From NCBI RefSeq assembly GCF_006716265.1, contig NZ_VFOS01000001.1:124001-188000 (forward strand): a stretch of DNA of 64,000 nt, written 5' to 3'. The notes beneath the pieces are model-generated. The model had not been told where the DNA came from, made no database searches, and saw only the letters and a program-made list of their open reading frames with translations. Source of the DNA: Rarobacter faecitabidus. Lineage in GTDB: Bacteria; Actinomycetota; Actinomycetes; Actinomycetales; Cellulomonadaceae. A program made the translations under genes and the position numbers. Positions 18,279 through 28,242 of the stretch are shown piece after piece (position 1 is the first letter of the stretch; every line of letters begins with the position of its first letter).

Positions 18279-19260
18279 TGAGACGGCCGGGTTGCGTCCC
18301 GGGCGTATGGGCGTGGGCGTCATCGGCGCGGGCCGTGTCGGTGCCGTTCTGGGCAGCACCCTGCGGGCGGCCGGTCACGCGATCGTGGGGGTGAGTGCGG
18401 TTTCGGACGAGTCCATCGACCGAGCCGAGATGATGCTGCAGGGCGTGCCGATCCTTCCCATCCCGCAGATCGTAGAGCGTAGCGAGCTCGTCCTCCTGGC
18501 GGTGCCCGATGACGCACTGGCGGACTTGGTCGCGGGTATCGCGAACTCGCTCGGATGGCAGATCGGGCAACTCGTCGTGCACGTCTCGGGTGCCCATGGC
18601 CTCGAGATACTCGGCCCGGCCGCTGCTCAGGGGGCGATTCCCCTGGCGATTCATCCGGCCATGACGTTCACCGGTACATCACTCGACGTATCCCGGCTGG
18701 AGGGCGCGCCGTTCGCCGTGACGGCGTCGAGCCCGTTCCTGCCCATCGCCCAGGCTCTCGTGGTGGAGATGGGCGGCGAGCCCGTGGTCGTGGGCGAGGG
18801 CGCGCGCGTCGCCTATCACGCGGCACTCAGCCACGCGTCCAACCATCTCGTGACGCTGCTTGCACAGGCTAGCGAGATGCTGCAGGAGGCGGGCGTTTCC
18901 GAGCCGGGGCACCTGCTCGCGGGCATCGTCCATGCGAGCGCCGAGGGGGCGCTACGTTACGCCTCGGAGGGAGCCGACCCGATCGGGGCGCTGACCGGGC
19001 CGGTCTCCCGCGGAGATGCGGGTACCGTGGCACGCCACCTCGACGCCCTGGCGCGAATCACCGCGGAGGGGGCCGGCGGCGACCTCGTGCCGACCTACCG
19101 AGCGCTCGCCCGATCCACCGCTGCGCGCGCCTACGGCGCCGGCAGACTCGACGCAGGGGCCCTGACCAGGATCATGACGGCGCTCGATCCCGTCCCGGGC
19201 GCCTTGGACGAGACCAGGGCTCGACACGACGAGGACGACGAGGAAGGGGGCGCGCAATGA
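18265..19260 (+). CDS. Rossmann-fold oxidoreductase-like protein, DUF2520
   Basis: 331 residues from ATG 18265, which has GGAGG six bases upstream and overlaps the preceding gene by 14 bases. The N-terminus has a dinucleotide-binding GAGRVGAVLG, then an F420/NADP reductase-like Rossmann domain to about 150 (HVSGAHG, AIHPAMTFTG); the helical C-terminal half is DUF2520. These proteins are found next to panC in actinobacteria and resemble ketopantoate reductase-like enzymes in layout. A role in pantothenate synthesis, such as replacing PanE, is suggested by the neighbourhood only. The C-terminal tail is very acidic. Confidence 0.85.
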   Translation: MPVTDETAGLRPGRMGVGVIGAGRVGAVLGSTLRAAGHAIVGVSAVSDESIDRAEMMLQGVPILPIPQIVERSELVLLAVPDDALADLVAGIANSLGWQIGQLVVHVSGAHGLEILGPAAAQGAIPLAIHPAMTFTGTSLDVSRLEGAPFAVTASSPFLPIAQALVVEMGGEPVVVGEGARVAYHAALSHASNHLVTLLAQASEMLQEAGVSEPGHLLAGIVHASAEGALRYASEGADPIGALTGPVSRGDAGTVARHLDALARITAEGAGGDLVPTYRALARSTAARAYGAGRLDAGALTRIMTALDPVPGALDETRARHDEDDEEGGAQ

Positions 19261-20156
19261 CGTCAGGTGGGAGCGGGCATCCGCGTGTGCTGCGAACGCA
19301 CGATGAGCTGGCATCGCTGCGAGAAGGGCTTGCCGGCACGGTCGCGGTCGTGATGACCATGGGGGCGCTCCATGCGGGGCACCTCTCGCTCGTCCGTGCG
19401 GCGGCCGCACACGCCGATAGCGTGATCGTCACGATCTTCGTCAACCCGCTGCAGTTCGGCGAGGGGGAGGACTATGACCTGTATCCGCGGACGCTGGACG
19501 CCGACGTGGCCGCGCTGGCGGGGCTCGGCGTGGCGGGCGTCTTCGCGCCCAGTGCTCGCGAGATGTACCCGTCCGGCGTCCCCGAGGTGAGCGTGCGGGC
19601 CGGCAGGCTGGGTTCGGTGCTAGAGGGTGAAATGCGCCCGGGTCATTTCGATGGCATGCTGACCGTCGTCCTCAAACTCCTCAATCTCACGCGACCCGAC
19701 GTAGCGGTCTTCGGCCGCAAGGACGCGCAACAGCTCGCGCTCATCCGGGCGATGATCCGCGATCTCAATCTGCCCGTGGCGGTGGTCGGTGCCCCGATCG
19801 TTCGCGAGGCCGATGGGCTGGCGCTGTCCTCCCGCAATCGCTACCTGAGCGGGGTCGAGCGCGCCGCTGGACTGGGTCTCTCCCGCGCACTGCGCGCAGC
19901 GGCCGAGGCCGCCGCAGCCGGCCGACCGGCGAGCGATGTGATAGCTGCCGCTCGGGACGTCCTCGAGGGTGGGCCGGTTGCGCCGAACGTGACCGACGTC
20001 AACTATGTAGAAGGCGTCGAACCTGAGACAATGGAGGGGGTTGACGATGATTACGAAGGGCCGCTACTCGTTCTCATCGCAGCCAGGGTCGGGCAGACCC
20101 GATTGCTGGACAATGCCGAGGTGCTGATCCGGCAGACACGAAGCGAGCGGCCGTAG
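19257..20156 (+). CDS. panC: Pantothenate synthetase
   Basis: Condenses pantoate and beta-alanine using ATP. It is 299 residues with the HIGH-like [12 protein letters not shown] (about 35-46), [27 protein letters not shown] and the KMSKS-equivalent [10 protein letters not shown]. The start overlaps the DUF2520 stop (ATGA). panD follows after 17 bases, so beta-alanine supply and use are coupled in one transcript. panB is not in the window. Confidence 0.97.
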   Translation: MTSGGSGHPRVLRTHDELASLREGLAGTVAVVMTMGALHAGHLSLVRAAAAHADSVIVTIFVNPLQFGEGEDYDLYPRTLDADVAALAGLGVAGVFAPSAREMYPSGVPEVSVRAGRLGSVLEGEMRPGHFDGMLTVVLKLLNLTRPDVAVFGRKDAQQLALIRAMIRDLNLPVAVVGAPIVREADGLALSSRNRYLSGVERAAGLGLSRALRAAAEAAAAGRPASDVIAAARDVLEGGPVAPNVTDVNYVEGVEPETMEGVDDDYEGPLLVLIAARVGQTRLLDNAEVLIRQTRSERP

Positions 20157-20173
20157 TTTCCGGAAGGAACGGC

Positions 20174-20620
20174 GTGACCTCCTTGCAACGCCCCATGATG
20201 ATCGGCAAGATTCACCGCGCCACGGTGACTCAGGCCGACCTCGACTATGTCGGCTCCATCACGGTCGACCAGAACCTGCTCTCCGCTGCGAACATCCTCG
20301 CTGGTCAGCAGGTCGACGTCGTGGACATCGACAACGGCAACCGCTTGACGACCTACGCCATCCCCGGTGAGGCAGGCAGCGGAATCGTCGCGATCAACGG
20401 CGCGGCGGCGCGACTCGTCCAACCGGGCGACCTGGTAATCCTCATCGCGTACGGCATGCTCGCCGATGCAGAGGCGCGCACGTTCGCCCCCTCTGTCGTG
20501 TTCGTGGACGAGTTCAACCGCATCGTCGAACTGGACTCCGACCCCGGCCAGGCGCCCTCGGGGTCGGGACTGAAGACATCGGCCGTGCCGATCGACCGCC
20601 CGTTGCCCGCTCGATCGTGA
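20174..20620 (+). CDS. panD: Aspartate 1-decarboxylase (pyruvoyl enzyme)
   Basis: Makes beta-alanine from aspartate for pantothenate. The 148-residue proenzyme must cleave itself between Gly27 and Ser28 (YVGS) to create the pyruvoyl group; [13 protein letters not shown] and [10 protein letters not shown] are typical. The GTG start has GGAAGGAA upstream; an internal ATG at residues 8-9 would match the usual N-terminus better and cannot be excluded. The C-terminal 20 residues are a variable tail. The stop overlaps the nadB GTG. Confidence 0.95.
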   Translation: MTSLQRPMMIGKIHRATVTQADLDYVGSITVDQNLLSAANILAGQQVDVVDIDNGNRLTTYAIPGEAGSGIVAINGAAARLVQPGDLVILIAYGMLADAEARTFAPSVVFVDEFNRIVELDSDPGQAPSGSGLKTSAVPIDRPLPARS

Positions 20621-22365
20621 GCGCGCCTGCACTGGGCGGATTAGGCGCCGCGCCGAACGTTCCGCGCCTCCTCGCAGGACCGCGTCCGGGCTGGAGCACG
20701 ACCGCCGACGTCGTGGTGATCGGCTCCGGGGTCGCCGGCATGACTGCGGCGCTGGACCTGTGCGGCAAAGTGGGCAAGGTGGTGCTGCTGACCAAGACGG
20801 TCCTCACGTCCGGATCGACGGTGTGGGCGCAGGGCGGGGTCGCTGCGGCGCTCGATCCTGCCGACACGGCCGAGGCGCACCTCGCGGACACGCTCGTCGC
20901 GGGCGGTGGCCTGTGCGACGAGGGCGCCGTGGAGATCCTCGTCAGCGAAGGACCGGCGGCCGTGCGTCAACTGATCGACCGTGGAGCCAGATTCGACCAG
21001 AGCGACCAGGGGGAGATCCTGCTGGGCCTGGAGGGCGGGCATCACGCCTCGCGCATCGCGCACGCAGGCGGGGATGCCACCGGGGCGGAGATCTCTCGCG
21101 CGCTCGCCGCCCAGATCGACGAGGTCCTCCAGCACCCGGGGATCGAGGTAATCGAGCACGCCCAGATGATCGATCTGCTGACCGACGAGGCGGGCAAGGT
21201 CTGCGGCGTGACACTGCACGTCGTGGGGGCCGGAACGCGCGACGGCGTCGGTGCCGTGCACTCGCGCGCCGTCGTGCTGGCGACCGGCGGAATCGGCGAG
21301 TTGTTCACCTCGTCCACCAACCCCCCGCAGGCCAGCGCCGACGGACTGAGCGCCGCCCTGCGCGCGGGGGCACACCTCGCCGACTTGGAGTTCGTGCAGT
21401 TCCATCCGACGGTGCTCTGGCTGGGCGCGGGCGCTCGCGGGCAACTCACCCTCATCTCCGAGGCGGTGCGCGGTGAGGGTGCGCACCTACTCGACGTCGA
21501 GGGCACCCGGTTCATGAAGGACATCCACCCGCTCGCGGAACTGGCGCCGCGAGACGTGGTCGCTCACGCCATCGTCCGCCAACTCGCCAAGACGGGATCG
21601 GATCACGTCCTGCTCGATGCGCGCCACCTCGGGCCGGAGTTCCTGGCCGCCCGCTTTCCCACGATCACCCGGCGTTTGCTCGATGCTGGATTCGAGTTCG
21701 GGCACGACCTCATCCCCGTCGCCCCGGCCCAGCACTTCCACTCCGGGGGCGTGCTGACTGACACCAATGGGCGCTCCAGCGTGGACGGGCTGTACGCAGT
21801 GGGGGAGTGCGCCTGCTCAGGGGTGCACGGAGCCAACAGGCTCGCATCGAACTCGCTGCTCGAAGGGCTCGTCTTCGGCCGTCGCGCGGCGGCCGACATC
21901 GTCCGGCGGATCGAAGCAGGGGACTTGCCGTACTCGCAACCGGACGGCCCGCGCGCTCCCGCCGGCCTGGTCGCTGGCGCCGCCCGCTCACGCATTCAGC
22001 GCGTGATGACGGCGGGCACCGGCGTGGTACGCGACGAGGCGAGCCTCCGAAGCGCGCTGATGGCCCTCGGCAATGTTCCCGTTGACGCGCATGAACGCGA
22101 GGACCTCCAGGCGCTCCCGCAGTACGCGGAATGGGAGACCTCGAACATTCACGCGGCAGCGGTTGCCACGACTCTCGCAGCGCTGCTGCGCACGGAGTCG
22201 CGGGGCGGTCACTTCCGCTCCGACTTCCCTGCGCCCTCGGAATCGCAGGTGGCGCGGACCGTGATCTCGCTTGGCGACAACGGCGTGTTGCGTACCCGCG
22301 TGGCGCCCATCCGCTCAACGCTGGCCGCCGTGCTCTCAGCCACCACCGAAATGGGGAATCGATGA
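20617..22365 (+). CDS. nadB: L-aspartate oxidase
   Basis: FAD enzyme that oxidises aspartate to iminoaspartate in de novo NAD synthesis. It is 582 residues with the FAD motif [15 protein letters not shown] (about 32-46), [14 protein letters not shown], and the catalytic region [11 protein letters not shown] and [16 protein letters not shown], shared with succinate dehydrogenase flavoproteins. The presence of NadC directly behind supports NadB. GTG 20617 overlaps panD by 4 nt. Its product is used by quinolinate synthase NadA, whose gene is absent from this cluster. Confidence 0.95.
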   Translation: MSAPALGGLGAAPNVPRLLAGPRPGWSTTADVVVIGSGVAGMTAALDLCGKVGKVVLLTKTVLTSGSTVWAQGGVAAALDPADTAEAHLADTLVAGGGLCDEGAVEILVSEGPAAVRQLIDRGARFDQSDQGEILLGLEGGHHASRIAHAGGDATGAEISRALAAQIDEVLQHPGIEVIEHAQMIDLLTDEAGKVCGVTLHVVGAGTRDGVGAVHSRAVVLATGGIGELFTSSTNPPQASADGLSAALRAGAHLADLEFVQFHPTVLWLGAGARGQLTLISEAVRGEGAHLLDVEGTRFMKDIHPLAELAPRDVVAHAIVRQLAKTGSDHVLLDARHLGPEFLAARFPTITRRLLDAGFEFGHDLIPVAPAQHFHSGGVLTDTNGRSSVDGLYAVGECACSGVHGANRLASNSLLEGLVFGRRAAADIVRRIEAGDLPYSQPDGPRAPAGLVAGAARSRIQRVMTAGTGVVRDEASLRSALMALGNVPVDAHEREDLQALPQYAEWETSNIHAAAVATTLAALLRTESRGGHFRSDFPAPSESQVARTVISLGDNGVLRTRVAPIRSTLAAVLSATTEMGNR

Positions 22366-23282
22366 CGGACTGCGATCAGGCATGGCTCGCCGCGGCGGTC
22401 GCGCGCGCCCTCGACGAGGACCTGGGCGTCCGCCCGTATGCGACCGGATCTCTCGACGGTGTTCCCGCTGCTGGCCGAGACGTCACGACGCAGGCGATCT
22501 TTCCCCCCGATCAGCGCGCGCAGGCTAATCTAGTCGCGCGCGAGCCGGGAGTCGTCGCGGGACTCGGGGTGGCCGAGATAGCCCTGGCCGATGTCTCGCG
22601 ACGCTTCGGGCTCGCATCCGCCACGGTTGAGCTACTCGTACACGACGGCACGGCCGTCGAGCCGGGAACGGTGCTCGCCGTTCTGCATGCCCCGGTCCAG
22701 GCGATCCTGATCGCCGAACGGACGATCCTCAACCTCGCGTGCCGCGCCTCGGGCGTAGCCACCGCGACCCGGCGCTGGGCGGACGCCCTGGACGGCACCG
22801 GCGCGCAGGTTCTGGACACTCGCAAGACGACCCCGGGGTTGCGAGAACTCGACAAGTATTCGGTGCGCGCGGGTGGCGGAACCAATAAGCGGATGGGCCT
22901 CTACGACGTCGCGATGATCAAGGACAACCACATCGCCGCCGCGGGCGGGGTGCGTCCCGCCATCGAGGCGGTGGCGGGACGATTCCCGGATATCTCGATT
23001 CAGGTCGAGGCGGACACCGCCGAGCAGGCACTGGAGGCCGTCAGTGCCGGTGCCCGTTTCCTGCTGCTCGACAACATGCCGACAGCCGTGATGGCCGATC
23101 TCGTGAGTCGGATCCGCGCCCTCGAGCCCGAGACGGGCCGGGTGGAACTCGAAGCCACGGGCAACCTGACCCTGGATCGAGCCGCCGAGGTCGCGCGGAC
23201 GGGTGTGGACTACCTCTCCGTCGGCGCGCTGACGCACTCCGCGCCGATCCTCGATCTCGCGCTGGACTTCCCGAACCGCTGA
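22362..23282 (+). CDS. nadC: Nicotinate-nucleotide pyrophosphorylase (carboxylating)
   Basis: Converts quinolinate and PRPP to nicotinate mononucleotide. It is 306 residues; LDTRKTTPGLRELDKYSVRAGGGTNKR (from about 148) carries the substrate-binding Arg/Lys residues, followed by MIKDNHI and VEADTAEQALEAV. ATG 22362 overlaps the nadB stop (ATGA) and a GGGGAA precedes it. It closes the overlapping run that starts at folP; the next gene, lysS, begins 140 bases later and may have its own promoter. Confidence 0.96.
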   Translation: MTDCDQAWLAAAVARALDEDLGVRPYATGSLDGVPAAGRDVTTQAIFPPDQRAQANLVAREPGVVAGLGVAEIALADVSRRFGLASATVELLVHDGTAVEPGTVLAVLHAPVQAILIAERTILNLACRASGVATATRRWADALDGTGAQVLDTRKTTPGLRELDKYSVRAGGGTNKRMGLYDVAMIKDNHIAAAGGVRPAIEAVAGRFPDISIQVEADTAEQALEAVSAGARFLLLDNMPTAVMADLVSRIRALEPETGRVELEATGNLTLDRAAEVARTGVDYLSVGALTHSAPILDLALDFPNR

Positions 23283-23422
23283 GGACGAGTTTTCCGCGCC
23301 CCAGAGTGGCGAACGCGGGCGATTGACAGCGGGCCGCGCAGCGCCACTAGTGGACACAGGAGCCACTGCCGGGAAGGGGAGGCGTTGTCCCGGAAGCCAG
23401 TCGCGACAGATAGAATCGACGG

Positions 23423-24949
23423 GTGAGTGTGAACCCCACCGAGAACCAGATGCCTGGCGATGCCGAGGCAGACGACCTTCCCGAGCAGTTGCGCGTCCGC
23501 CGCGCCAAGCGCGACCGAGTGATCGACGGCGGGGGCCAGGCCTACCCGGTCCGGCTGGATCGCACCCACACGATCGAGGAGATCCGCGAGAAGTACTCCC
23601 ACCTTGAGGCTGGTGACGAGACGCAGGACGTGGTCGGCGTGGCGGGCCGCGTGGTGTTCCTGCGCAACACTGGCAAGCTCTGCTTCGTCACGCTGCAGGA
23701 CGGCGCGGGCGCTCGCCTCCAGGCGATGCTGTCCCTGGCGGCCGTTGGTGAGGAGTCCCTGACGGAGTTCAAGGCCGTGGTGGACCTGGGCGATCAGCTG
23801 TTCGTGTCGGGACGAGTGATCAGCTCGCGCCGCGGCGAGCTCTCCGTCTTCGCCGACTCCTGGCAGCTGGCGGCCAAGTCGTTGCGACCGCTTCCCGTCC
23901 TGCACCGGGAGCTCAACGAGGAGTCGCGCGTTCGGCGCCGCTACGTCGACCTGATTGCGCGCGATACGGCGCGCGACATGGCGCGGCTGCGTCCCGCGGT
24001 GGTGAAGTCGCTGCGCGCCAACTTCGACCGCCGCTCGTTCATCGAGATCGAAACGCCGATGCTGCAGGCGATCCATGGCGGCGCGGCGGCGCGGCCGTTC
24101 GCCACGCACATGAACGCCTTCGACATGGAGTTGTTCCTGCGCATCGCGCCGGAACTGTTCCTCAAGCGAGCCGTCGTCGGCGGGCTGGAACGCGTTTTCG
24201 AGATCAACCGGAACTTCCGCAACGAGGGAGCGGACTCGACGCACTCGCCGGAGTTCTCCATGCTCGAGGCCTACGAGGCGTACGGCGACTACAACACGAT
24301 GGCGGCGCTCACCAAGGACCTGATCCAGCAGGCGGCGCTGGACGTGTTCGGCACGACCGATGTCACTCTCGCCGACGGCTCGGCCTACGAACTCGGCGGC
24401 GAATGGCGTTCGATCACGATGTACGGGTCGCTGTCGGAGGCGTTGGGTGAGGAGATCACGCCGCGGACGACGGTCGAGCACCTGCTGAGCCTCGCCGACA
24501 GGGTCGAGATCTCGGTCAACCCGGCCAAGGTCAGTCACGGGAAGCTGGTCGAGGAACTGTGGGAGCACTACGTCGGCGATGACTTGTACGAGCCGACGTT
24601 CGTCCGCGACTTTCCCGTCGAGACCTCCCCGCTCACCCGCGACCACCCGGATCAGCCTGGCATCGTCGAGAAGTGGGATCTGTACGTGCGCGGCTTCGAG
24701 TTGGCGACCGCCTACTCAGAGCTCGTCGATCCCGTCATCCAGCGCCAGCGCTTCGAAGCCCAGGCCAAGGCCGCCGCGGCCGGCGATGACGAGGCGATGG
24801 CGCTGGACGAGGACTTCCTGACCGCCATGGAATACGGCATGCCGCCAAGTGGGGGAATGGGTATGGGAATCGACCGCCTCCTGATGGCCCTGACAGGTCT
24901 CGGAATTCGCGAAACGGTCTTGTTCCCCCTGGTAAAGCCCGCACAGTAG
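23423..24949 (+). CDS. lysS: Lysyl-tRNA synthetase, class II
   Basis: Charges tRNA-Lys. It is 508 residues: an N-terminal OB-fold anticodon domain (about 60-165; [22 protein letters not shown]) and a class II catalytic domain with motif 2 ([20 protein letters not shown]) and motif 3 ([14 protein letters not shown]). GTG 23423 is the annotated start; the first 20 residues are variable. The lysS-small membrane protein-lsr2 order is common in actinobacteria. Confidence 0.97.
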   Translation: MSVNPTENQMPGDAEADDLPEQLRVRRAKRDRVIDGGGQAYPVRLDRTHTIEEIREKYSHLEAGDETQDVVGVAGRVVFLRNTGKLCFVTLQDGAGARLQAMLSLAAVGEESLTEFKAVVDLGDQLFVSGRVISSRRGELSVFADSWQLAAKSLRPLPVLHRELNEESRVRRRYVDLIARDTARDMARLRPAVVKSLRANFDRRSFIEIETPMLQAIHGGAAARPFATHMNAFDMELFLRIAPELFLKRAVVGGLERVFEINRNFRNEGADSTHSPEFSMLEAYEAYGDYNTMAALTKDLIQQAALDVFGTTDVTLADGSAYELGGEWRSITMYGSLSEALGEEITPRTTVEHLLSLADRVEISVNPAKVSHGKLVEELWEHYVGDDLYEPTFVRDFPVETSPLTRDHPDQPGIVEKWDLYVRGFELATAYSELVDPVIQRQRFEAQAKAAAAGDDEAMALDEDFLTAMEYGMPPSGGMGMGIDRLLMALTGLGIRETVLFPLVKPAQ

Positions 24950-24978
24950 GTCGTAGAACGCCCAGATACGAGGTCGAA

Positions 24979-25170
24979 ATGGATGCATGGGTCGGCGTGC
25001 TGAGCACGGTGGCGCCATCAATTGGCGTCGGCTTGATTTTCTTCTTTGTGATCCGTTCGGTAATCCGTGCCGATAGGCGCGAACGCGAGTATCTGCGTGA
25101 GCTAGACAACGAGGACGTGCAGGCGACTTCAGCGGTTGACGACCCGGGGATTAAGCGCGAAGAACGGTGA
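24979..25170 (+). CDS. Small single-pass membrane protein, 63 residues
   Basis: One hydrophobic helix (about 8-28, VAPSIGVGLIFFFVIRSVI) followed by a charged cytoplasmic tail with RADRREREYLREL. A GAGG lies five bases before ATG. It is 29 bases after lysS and upstream of lsr2, a place where actinobacteria often encode such a short protein. Function unknown. Confidence 0.75.
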   Translation: MDAWVGVLSTVAPSIGVGLIFFFVIRSVIRADRREREYLRELDNEDVQATSAVDDPGIKREER

Positions 25171-25208
25171 AATTAGCCGGAATCCAGGAATTTCCAAGAC
25201 TGCGCCAT

Positions 25209-25250
25209 CGTTAAATGTTAGGGTATTAGCGATCCTCCGTTAATTAGCGA
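25209..25250 (+). promoter_or_regulatory. AT-rich lsr2 leader with direct repeats
   Basis: ATTAGCGA occurs twice, at 25225-25232 and 25243-25250, 18 bases apart; CGTTAA also occurs twice (25209-25214, 25238-25243). The stretch is far more AT-rich than its surroundings and ends just before the lsr2 ribosome site. It probably holds the lsr2 promoter and could bind Lsr2 itself. Confidence 0.45.
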
Positions 25251-25265
25251 GAAAGGCACGCAAAC

Positions 25266-25604
25266 ATGGCTCAGAAGGTGCAAGTGATTCTCGAGGACGA
25301 CATCGACGGCGGCCCTGCGACGAGCACCGTTACTTTCGCTTTAGACGGCACTGGCTACGAAATCGACCTCAGCGAGGAAAACGCGGCGAAGCTTCGCGAT
25401 TCCATCGCTGAATGGATTCGTTACGCGCGTCGCGTCGGGCGCGTCAATCGCGGACAGGTCTCCAAGCGCACCACATCGGGACAGGTTGGGGGCGTCCACA
25501 AGACCGGAGAAATGCGGTCGTGGCTGATCGAGAACGGCTACGAGGTTTCCACGCGCGGTCGCATCTCGGCCGAACTGCAGGAAGTTTTCCGTCAGGCTCA
25601 CTGA
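25266..25604 (+). CDS. lsr2: Nucleoid-associated protein Lsr2
   Basis: Histone-like protein that bridges DNA and silences AT-rich, often foreign, genes; the actinobacterial counterpart of H-NS. It is 112 residues with the N-terminal oligomerisation domain (MAQKVQVILEDDIDGG, VTFALDGTGYEIDLSE) and a C-terminal DNA-binding domain (about 75-112). The AT-hook-like RGR (STRGRISAEL) inserts into the minor groove. AAAGG precedes the ATG. The middle linker is slightly longer than in the mycobacterial protein. Confidence 0.96.
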   Translation: MAQKVQVILEDDIDGGPATSTVTFALDGTGYEIDLSEENAAKLRDSIAEWIRYARRVGRVNRGQVSKRTTSGQVGGVHKTGEMRSWLIENGYEVSTRGRISAELQEVFRQAH

Positions 25605-25625
25605 CATCGGTTGCGCGGTGGCGGA

Positions 25626-25925
25626 CTATTCCGCATGGAGGGCACAGGAAACCACCGCGCGCACCGTTCCCAGGCATTTTCCGCACCCGCCTGTTGCCCG
25701 GGTGCATCGCTGTACCGATTCGAGAGAATTCGCCGTGCCATCAGAGATCACGGCACGAATCTCGCCCGCCGTGACGTTGTTGCACCAGCAGACAATCGCA
25801 TCGTCGTCCAGTTCTGCGGCTTCTTCGGCGGTAATTCCTCGCACCTCATCGGAATCTGCGAGGATGTCCGAAAGTTCGCCAAGTGATGCGAAACTGATGG
25901 TGTGTGTGTCCCGTTCGCCGTTCAT
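25626..25925 (-). CDS. BFD-like [2Fe-2S] protein
   Basis: 99 residues ending in a bacterioferritin-associated-ferredoxin-like domain. The cluster ligands are visible as CWC (about 46 and 48), a Cys about 33 residues on and GGCGKC, which matches C-x-C...C-x2-C. Such domains bind one [2Fe-2S] cluster and pass electrons, for example to release iron from bacterioferritin; they also occur as redox modules. The N-terminal 40 residues are acidic and variable. It is divergent from mshA and shares a 77-base promoter region holding repeats. No bacterioferritin gene is nearby. Confidence 0.82.
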   Translation of the reverse strand: MNGERDTHTISFASLGELSDILADSDEVRGITAEEAAELDDDAIVCWCNNVTAGEIRAVISDGTANSLESVQRCTRATGGCGKCLGTVRAVVSCALHAE

Positions 25926-25940
25926 GATTCAATCGTGCTC

Positions 25941-25963
25941 CCCGGATGTCCGATATGTCCGGG
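25941..25963. promoter_or_regulatory. Inverted and direct repeats between BFD-like gene and mshA
   Basis: CCCGGA (25941-25946) and TCCGGG (25958-25963) form a perfect inverted repeat. Inside it ATGTCCG occurs twice in direct order (25946-25952, 25955-25961, period 9). The site lies 15 bases from the start of the BFD-like gene and 40 before mshA, so one regulator could control both. Confidence 0.4.
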
Positions 25964-26002
25964 TCCAAGGTCCCTTTTCGGTGCGAGGCAAGGTGACTTG
26001 AA

Positions 26003-27259
26003 ATGATTCGTGAATCACGCATTGCCATGGTGAGCGTTCATACCTCCCCGCTCCTGCAGCCGGGCGGCGGTGACGCTGGCGGCATGAACGTCTATGTGAC
26101 CGAACTGGCCCGGGCGATGGCGCGACTGGGAGCGAGCGTTGACATCTTCACCAGACGCACCTCATCCCAGGATCCGGACGCCGTGGAACTCGCGCCCGGC
26201 GTCGTCGTGCGGCACGTGAGCGCCGGACCGTACGGCAAGGTGCCCAAGGCTGACCTTCCCGCCCTGATGTGCTCCTTCGCGGCGTCGATGCTGCGTCACG
26301 AGGCGGCCCACCGGCCCCACTGGTACGACGTCGTGCATTCGCACTACTGGCTGAGCGCCCTGCCTGGCCTGCTGACCGCAGAGCGCTGGGGCGTGCCGCT
26401 CGTCCACACCATGCACACCCTGGCCAAGGGGAAGAACGCGGCGCTCGCCCCCGGCGATCGCCCCGAGCCGAGCGCCCGTGTGCGCGGCGAGCAGCAGATC
26501 GCGCTCGAGGCAGACCGCCTCGTGGCGTCCACGCCCAGCGAGGCCGGCCAGCTCGCGGACCTCTACGGTGCCGACCCGCAGAAGATCTCGGTCGTAGCAC
26601 CCGGCGTCAATGTGGACGAGTTCCAGGCCGGCCCCGTGCGGCACCTCGATCACTGGCGCGCACTGGGCGTCGACCCACGCCGCCCCGTGGTGCTCTACGC
26701 CGGTCGCATACAACGGCTGAAGGGCACGGAAGTGCTCGTCCGCGCCTGGGAGCATCTGCGATCCGCGCCGGGGGAGGTCGGCCGGCCACAACTCGTGGTC
26801 GTCGGGCATTCGAGCGGCGGGAACGATCGCGCCATGCTGAGGGAGGCGGCTGCCCGCCGTGGCCTGGACGGTGACATCGTATGGCTCGACCCCGTGCCGC
26901 AGGGGATGCTCGCCGACCTGTTCCGGCTCGCCGACCTCGTGGCGGTGCCGTCTTACTACGAGACGTTCGGCCTCGTCGCGATCGAGGCGCAGGCCTGCGG
27001 GACGCCCGTCCTCGCCGCGCGTGTGGGAGGGTTGGCGAGCGTGGTGCGCGACGGCACCACGGGTAGGCTACTGGACTCTCACGACCCGGCAGCGTGGGCG
27101 GCCGAGATCGAACTGATGGTGCGCGACCCGGCTGGTTTGTGCGCGATGTCCGCAGCGGCCGTTGATCACGCCCAGACCTACTCGTGGGATATCACGGCAC
27201 GGCGCACCCTCAACGTGTATTCGAAATCCATCGCGAGGGCGCAGGCGAACGCGAGCTGA
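26003..27259 (+). CDS. mshA: D-inositol-3-phosphate glycosyltransferase (mycothiol synthesis)
   Basis: GT-B, family 4 glycosyltransferase that starts mycothiol synthesis by joining UDP-GlcNAc and inositol-3-phosphate. It is 418 residues. The N-terminal GGGDAGGMNVYV (about 21-32) is the MshA hallmark; the C-terminal half has LYAGRIQRLKG and the nucleotide-binding PSYYETFGLVAIEAQACGTP with E-x7-E. AAGGTGA six bases before ATG 26003 supports the start. Mycothiol is the main low-molecular thiol of many actinomycetes, so this argues that the organism makes it. gpmA follows, as in many relatives. Confidence 0.94.
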   Translation: MIRESRIAMVSVHTSPLLQPGGGDAGGMNVYVTELARAMARLGASVDIFTRRTSSQDPDAVELAPGVVVRHVSAGPYGKVPKADLPALMCSFAASMLRHEAAHRPHWYDVVHSHYWLSALPGLLTAERWGVPLVHTMHTLAKGKNAALAPGDRPEPSARVRGEQQIALEADRLVASTPSEAGQLADLYGADPQKISVVAPGVNVDEFQAGPVRHLDHWRALGVDPRRPVVLYAGRIQRLKGTEVLVRAWEHLRSAPGEVGRPQLVVVGHSSGGNDRAMLREAAARRGLDGDIVWLDPVPQGMLADLFRLADLVAVPSYYETFGLVAIEAQACGTPVLAARVGGLASVVRDGTTGRLLDSHDPAAWAAEIELMVRDPAGLCAMSAAAVDHAQTYSWDITARRTLNVYSKSIARAQANAS

Positions 27260-27333
27260 TATGCGGGTGACAATCGCCTGCCGTGGGCCTGTCGGCCCAT
27301 CGCCTCTTACGCTGCGTGGCTCATAATGGAGTC

Positions 27334-28074
27334 ATGACATACACGCTTGTGCTGCTCCGCCACGGCGAGAGCGAATGGAACGCTAAGAACCTGTTCACCG
27401 GTTGGGTCGACGTCGCGCTGTCCGAGAAGGGCGTCGGCGAGGCCAAGCGCGGCGGCGAACTGCTGAAGGAGTCGGGCATCCTGCCCGATGTCGTGCACAC
27501 GTCGCTGCTGCGCCGCGCTATGAACACCGCGAACTACGCCCTGGACGCCGCGGATCGCCTGTGGATCCCCGTCAAGCGAGACTGGCGCCTCAACGAGCGC
27601 CACTACGGCGCGCTGCAGGGCAAGGACAAGGCCGCGACGCTCGAACAGTACGGCGAGGAGCAGTTCAAGCTCTGGCGCCGCTCCTACGACACCCCGCCGC
27701 CCGCCATCGAGGTGGGCTCGGAGTTCTCCCAGGACGCTGACCCGCGCTACGCGGGGGCCCCCGTGGTCCTGACCGAGTGCCTCAAGGACGTCCTCGAGCG
27801 CGCGCTGCCGTACGTTAAGGACGAGGTCTTCGGCGACCTGAAGTCCGGCAAGACGGTCCTCGTGGCCGCGCACGGCAACTCGCTGCGGGCGATCGTTAAG
27901 TACCTCGACGAGATCTCGGACGAGGACATCGCGGGCGTCAACATTCCGACGGGAATCCCGCTCGTGTACGAGCTCGACGAGGACTTCAAGCCCGTCACGA
28001 AGGGCGGACGCTACCTGGACCCGGAGGCCGCTGCGGCATCGATCCAGGCCGTCGCCAACCAGGGCAAGAAGTAG
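27334..28074 (+). CDS. gpmA: 2,3-bisphosphoglycerate-dependent phosphoglycerate mutase
   Basis: Interconverts 3- and 2-phosphoglycerate in glycolysis. It is 246 residues with the phospho-histidine in [10 protein letters not shown] (His10), [11 protein letters not shown] and the second histidine in [14 protein letters not shown] 27334 sits only two bases after a GGAG; an upstream in-frame start (27283) would add residues not found in the family. It is followed by a strong terminator and is convergent with phoU, an arrangement seen in several actinobacteria. Confidence 0.95.
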   Translation: MTYTLVLLRHGESEWNAKNLFTGWVDVALSEKGVGEAKRGGELLKESGILPDVVHTSLLRRAMNTANYALDAADRLWIPVKRDWRLNERHYGALQGKDKAATLEQYGEEQFKLWRRSYDTPPPAIEVGSEFSQDADPRYAGAPVVLTECLKDVLERALPYVKDEVFGDLKSGKTVLVAAHGNSLRAIVKYLDEISDEDIAGVNIPTGIPLVYELDEDFKPVTKGGRYLDPEAAAASIQAVANQGKK

Positions 28075-28091
28075 CCGACCCCGACGCTGAC

Positions 28092-28129
28092 GAAGGGCGG
28101 GCACCCACTGCGGTGGGGGCCCGCCCTTC
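28092..28129 (+). terminator. Rho-independent-type terminator of gpmA
   Basis: GAAGGGCGGGC (28092-28102) pairs with 28119-28129 over 11 bp; after one mismatch CCCAC pairs with GTGGG around a 4-base loop. It starts 18 bases after the gpmA stop. Confidence 0.85.
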
Positions 28130-28191
28130 GCTCTTGCTTGCTATTGCCCGCCGGACCTGCGCGTCGAAGCGATCGTCCGGTTGGGAGTGCC

Positions 28192-28237
28192 ATATTTCAG
28201 TTCACCGCGGTGTATTCCATACCGCGAACTGAAATAT
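28192..28237. repeat. AT-armed inverted repeat between gpmA and phoU
   Basis: ATATTTCAGTT (28192-28202) and AACTGAAATAT (28227-28237) are perfect 11-bp arms; inside them CGCGGT pairs with ACCGCG. The whole forms a long, interrupted hairpin in a spot that already has a terminator on each side. The AT-rich arms stand out from the local GC-rich sequence. Confidence 0.7.
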
Positions 28238-28242
28238 CAGGG

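Noticed and set aside
28200..28206. GTTCACC near phoU as a PHO box
   Set aside because: No second unit 11 bases away; it is part of a hairpin arm.
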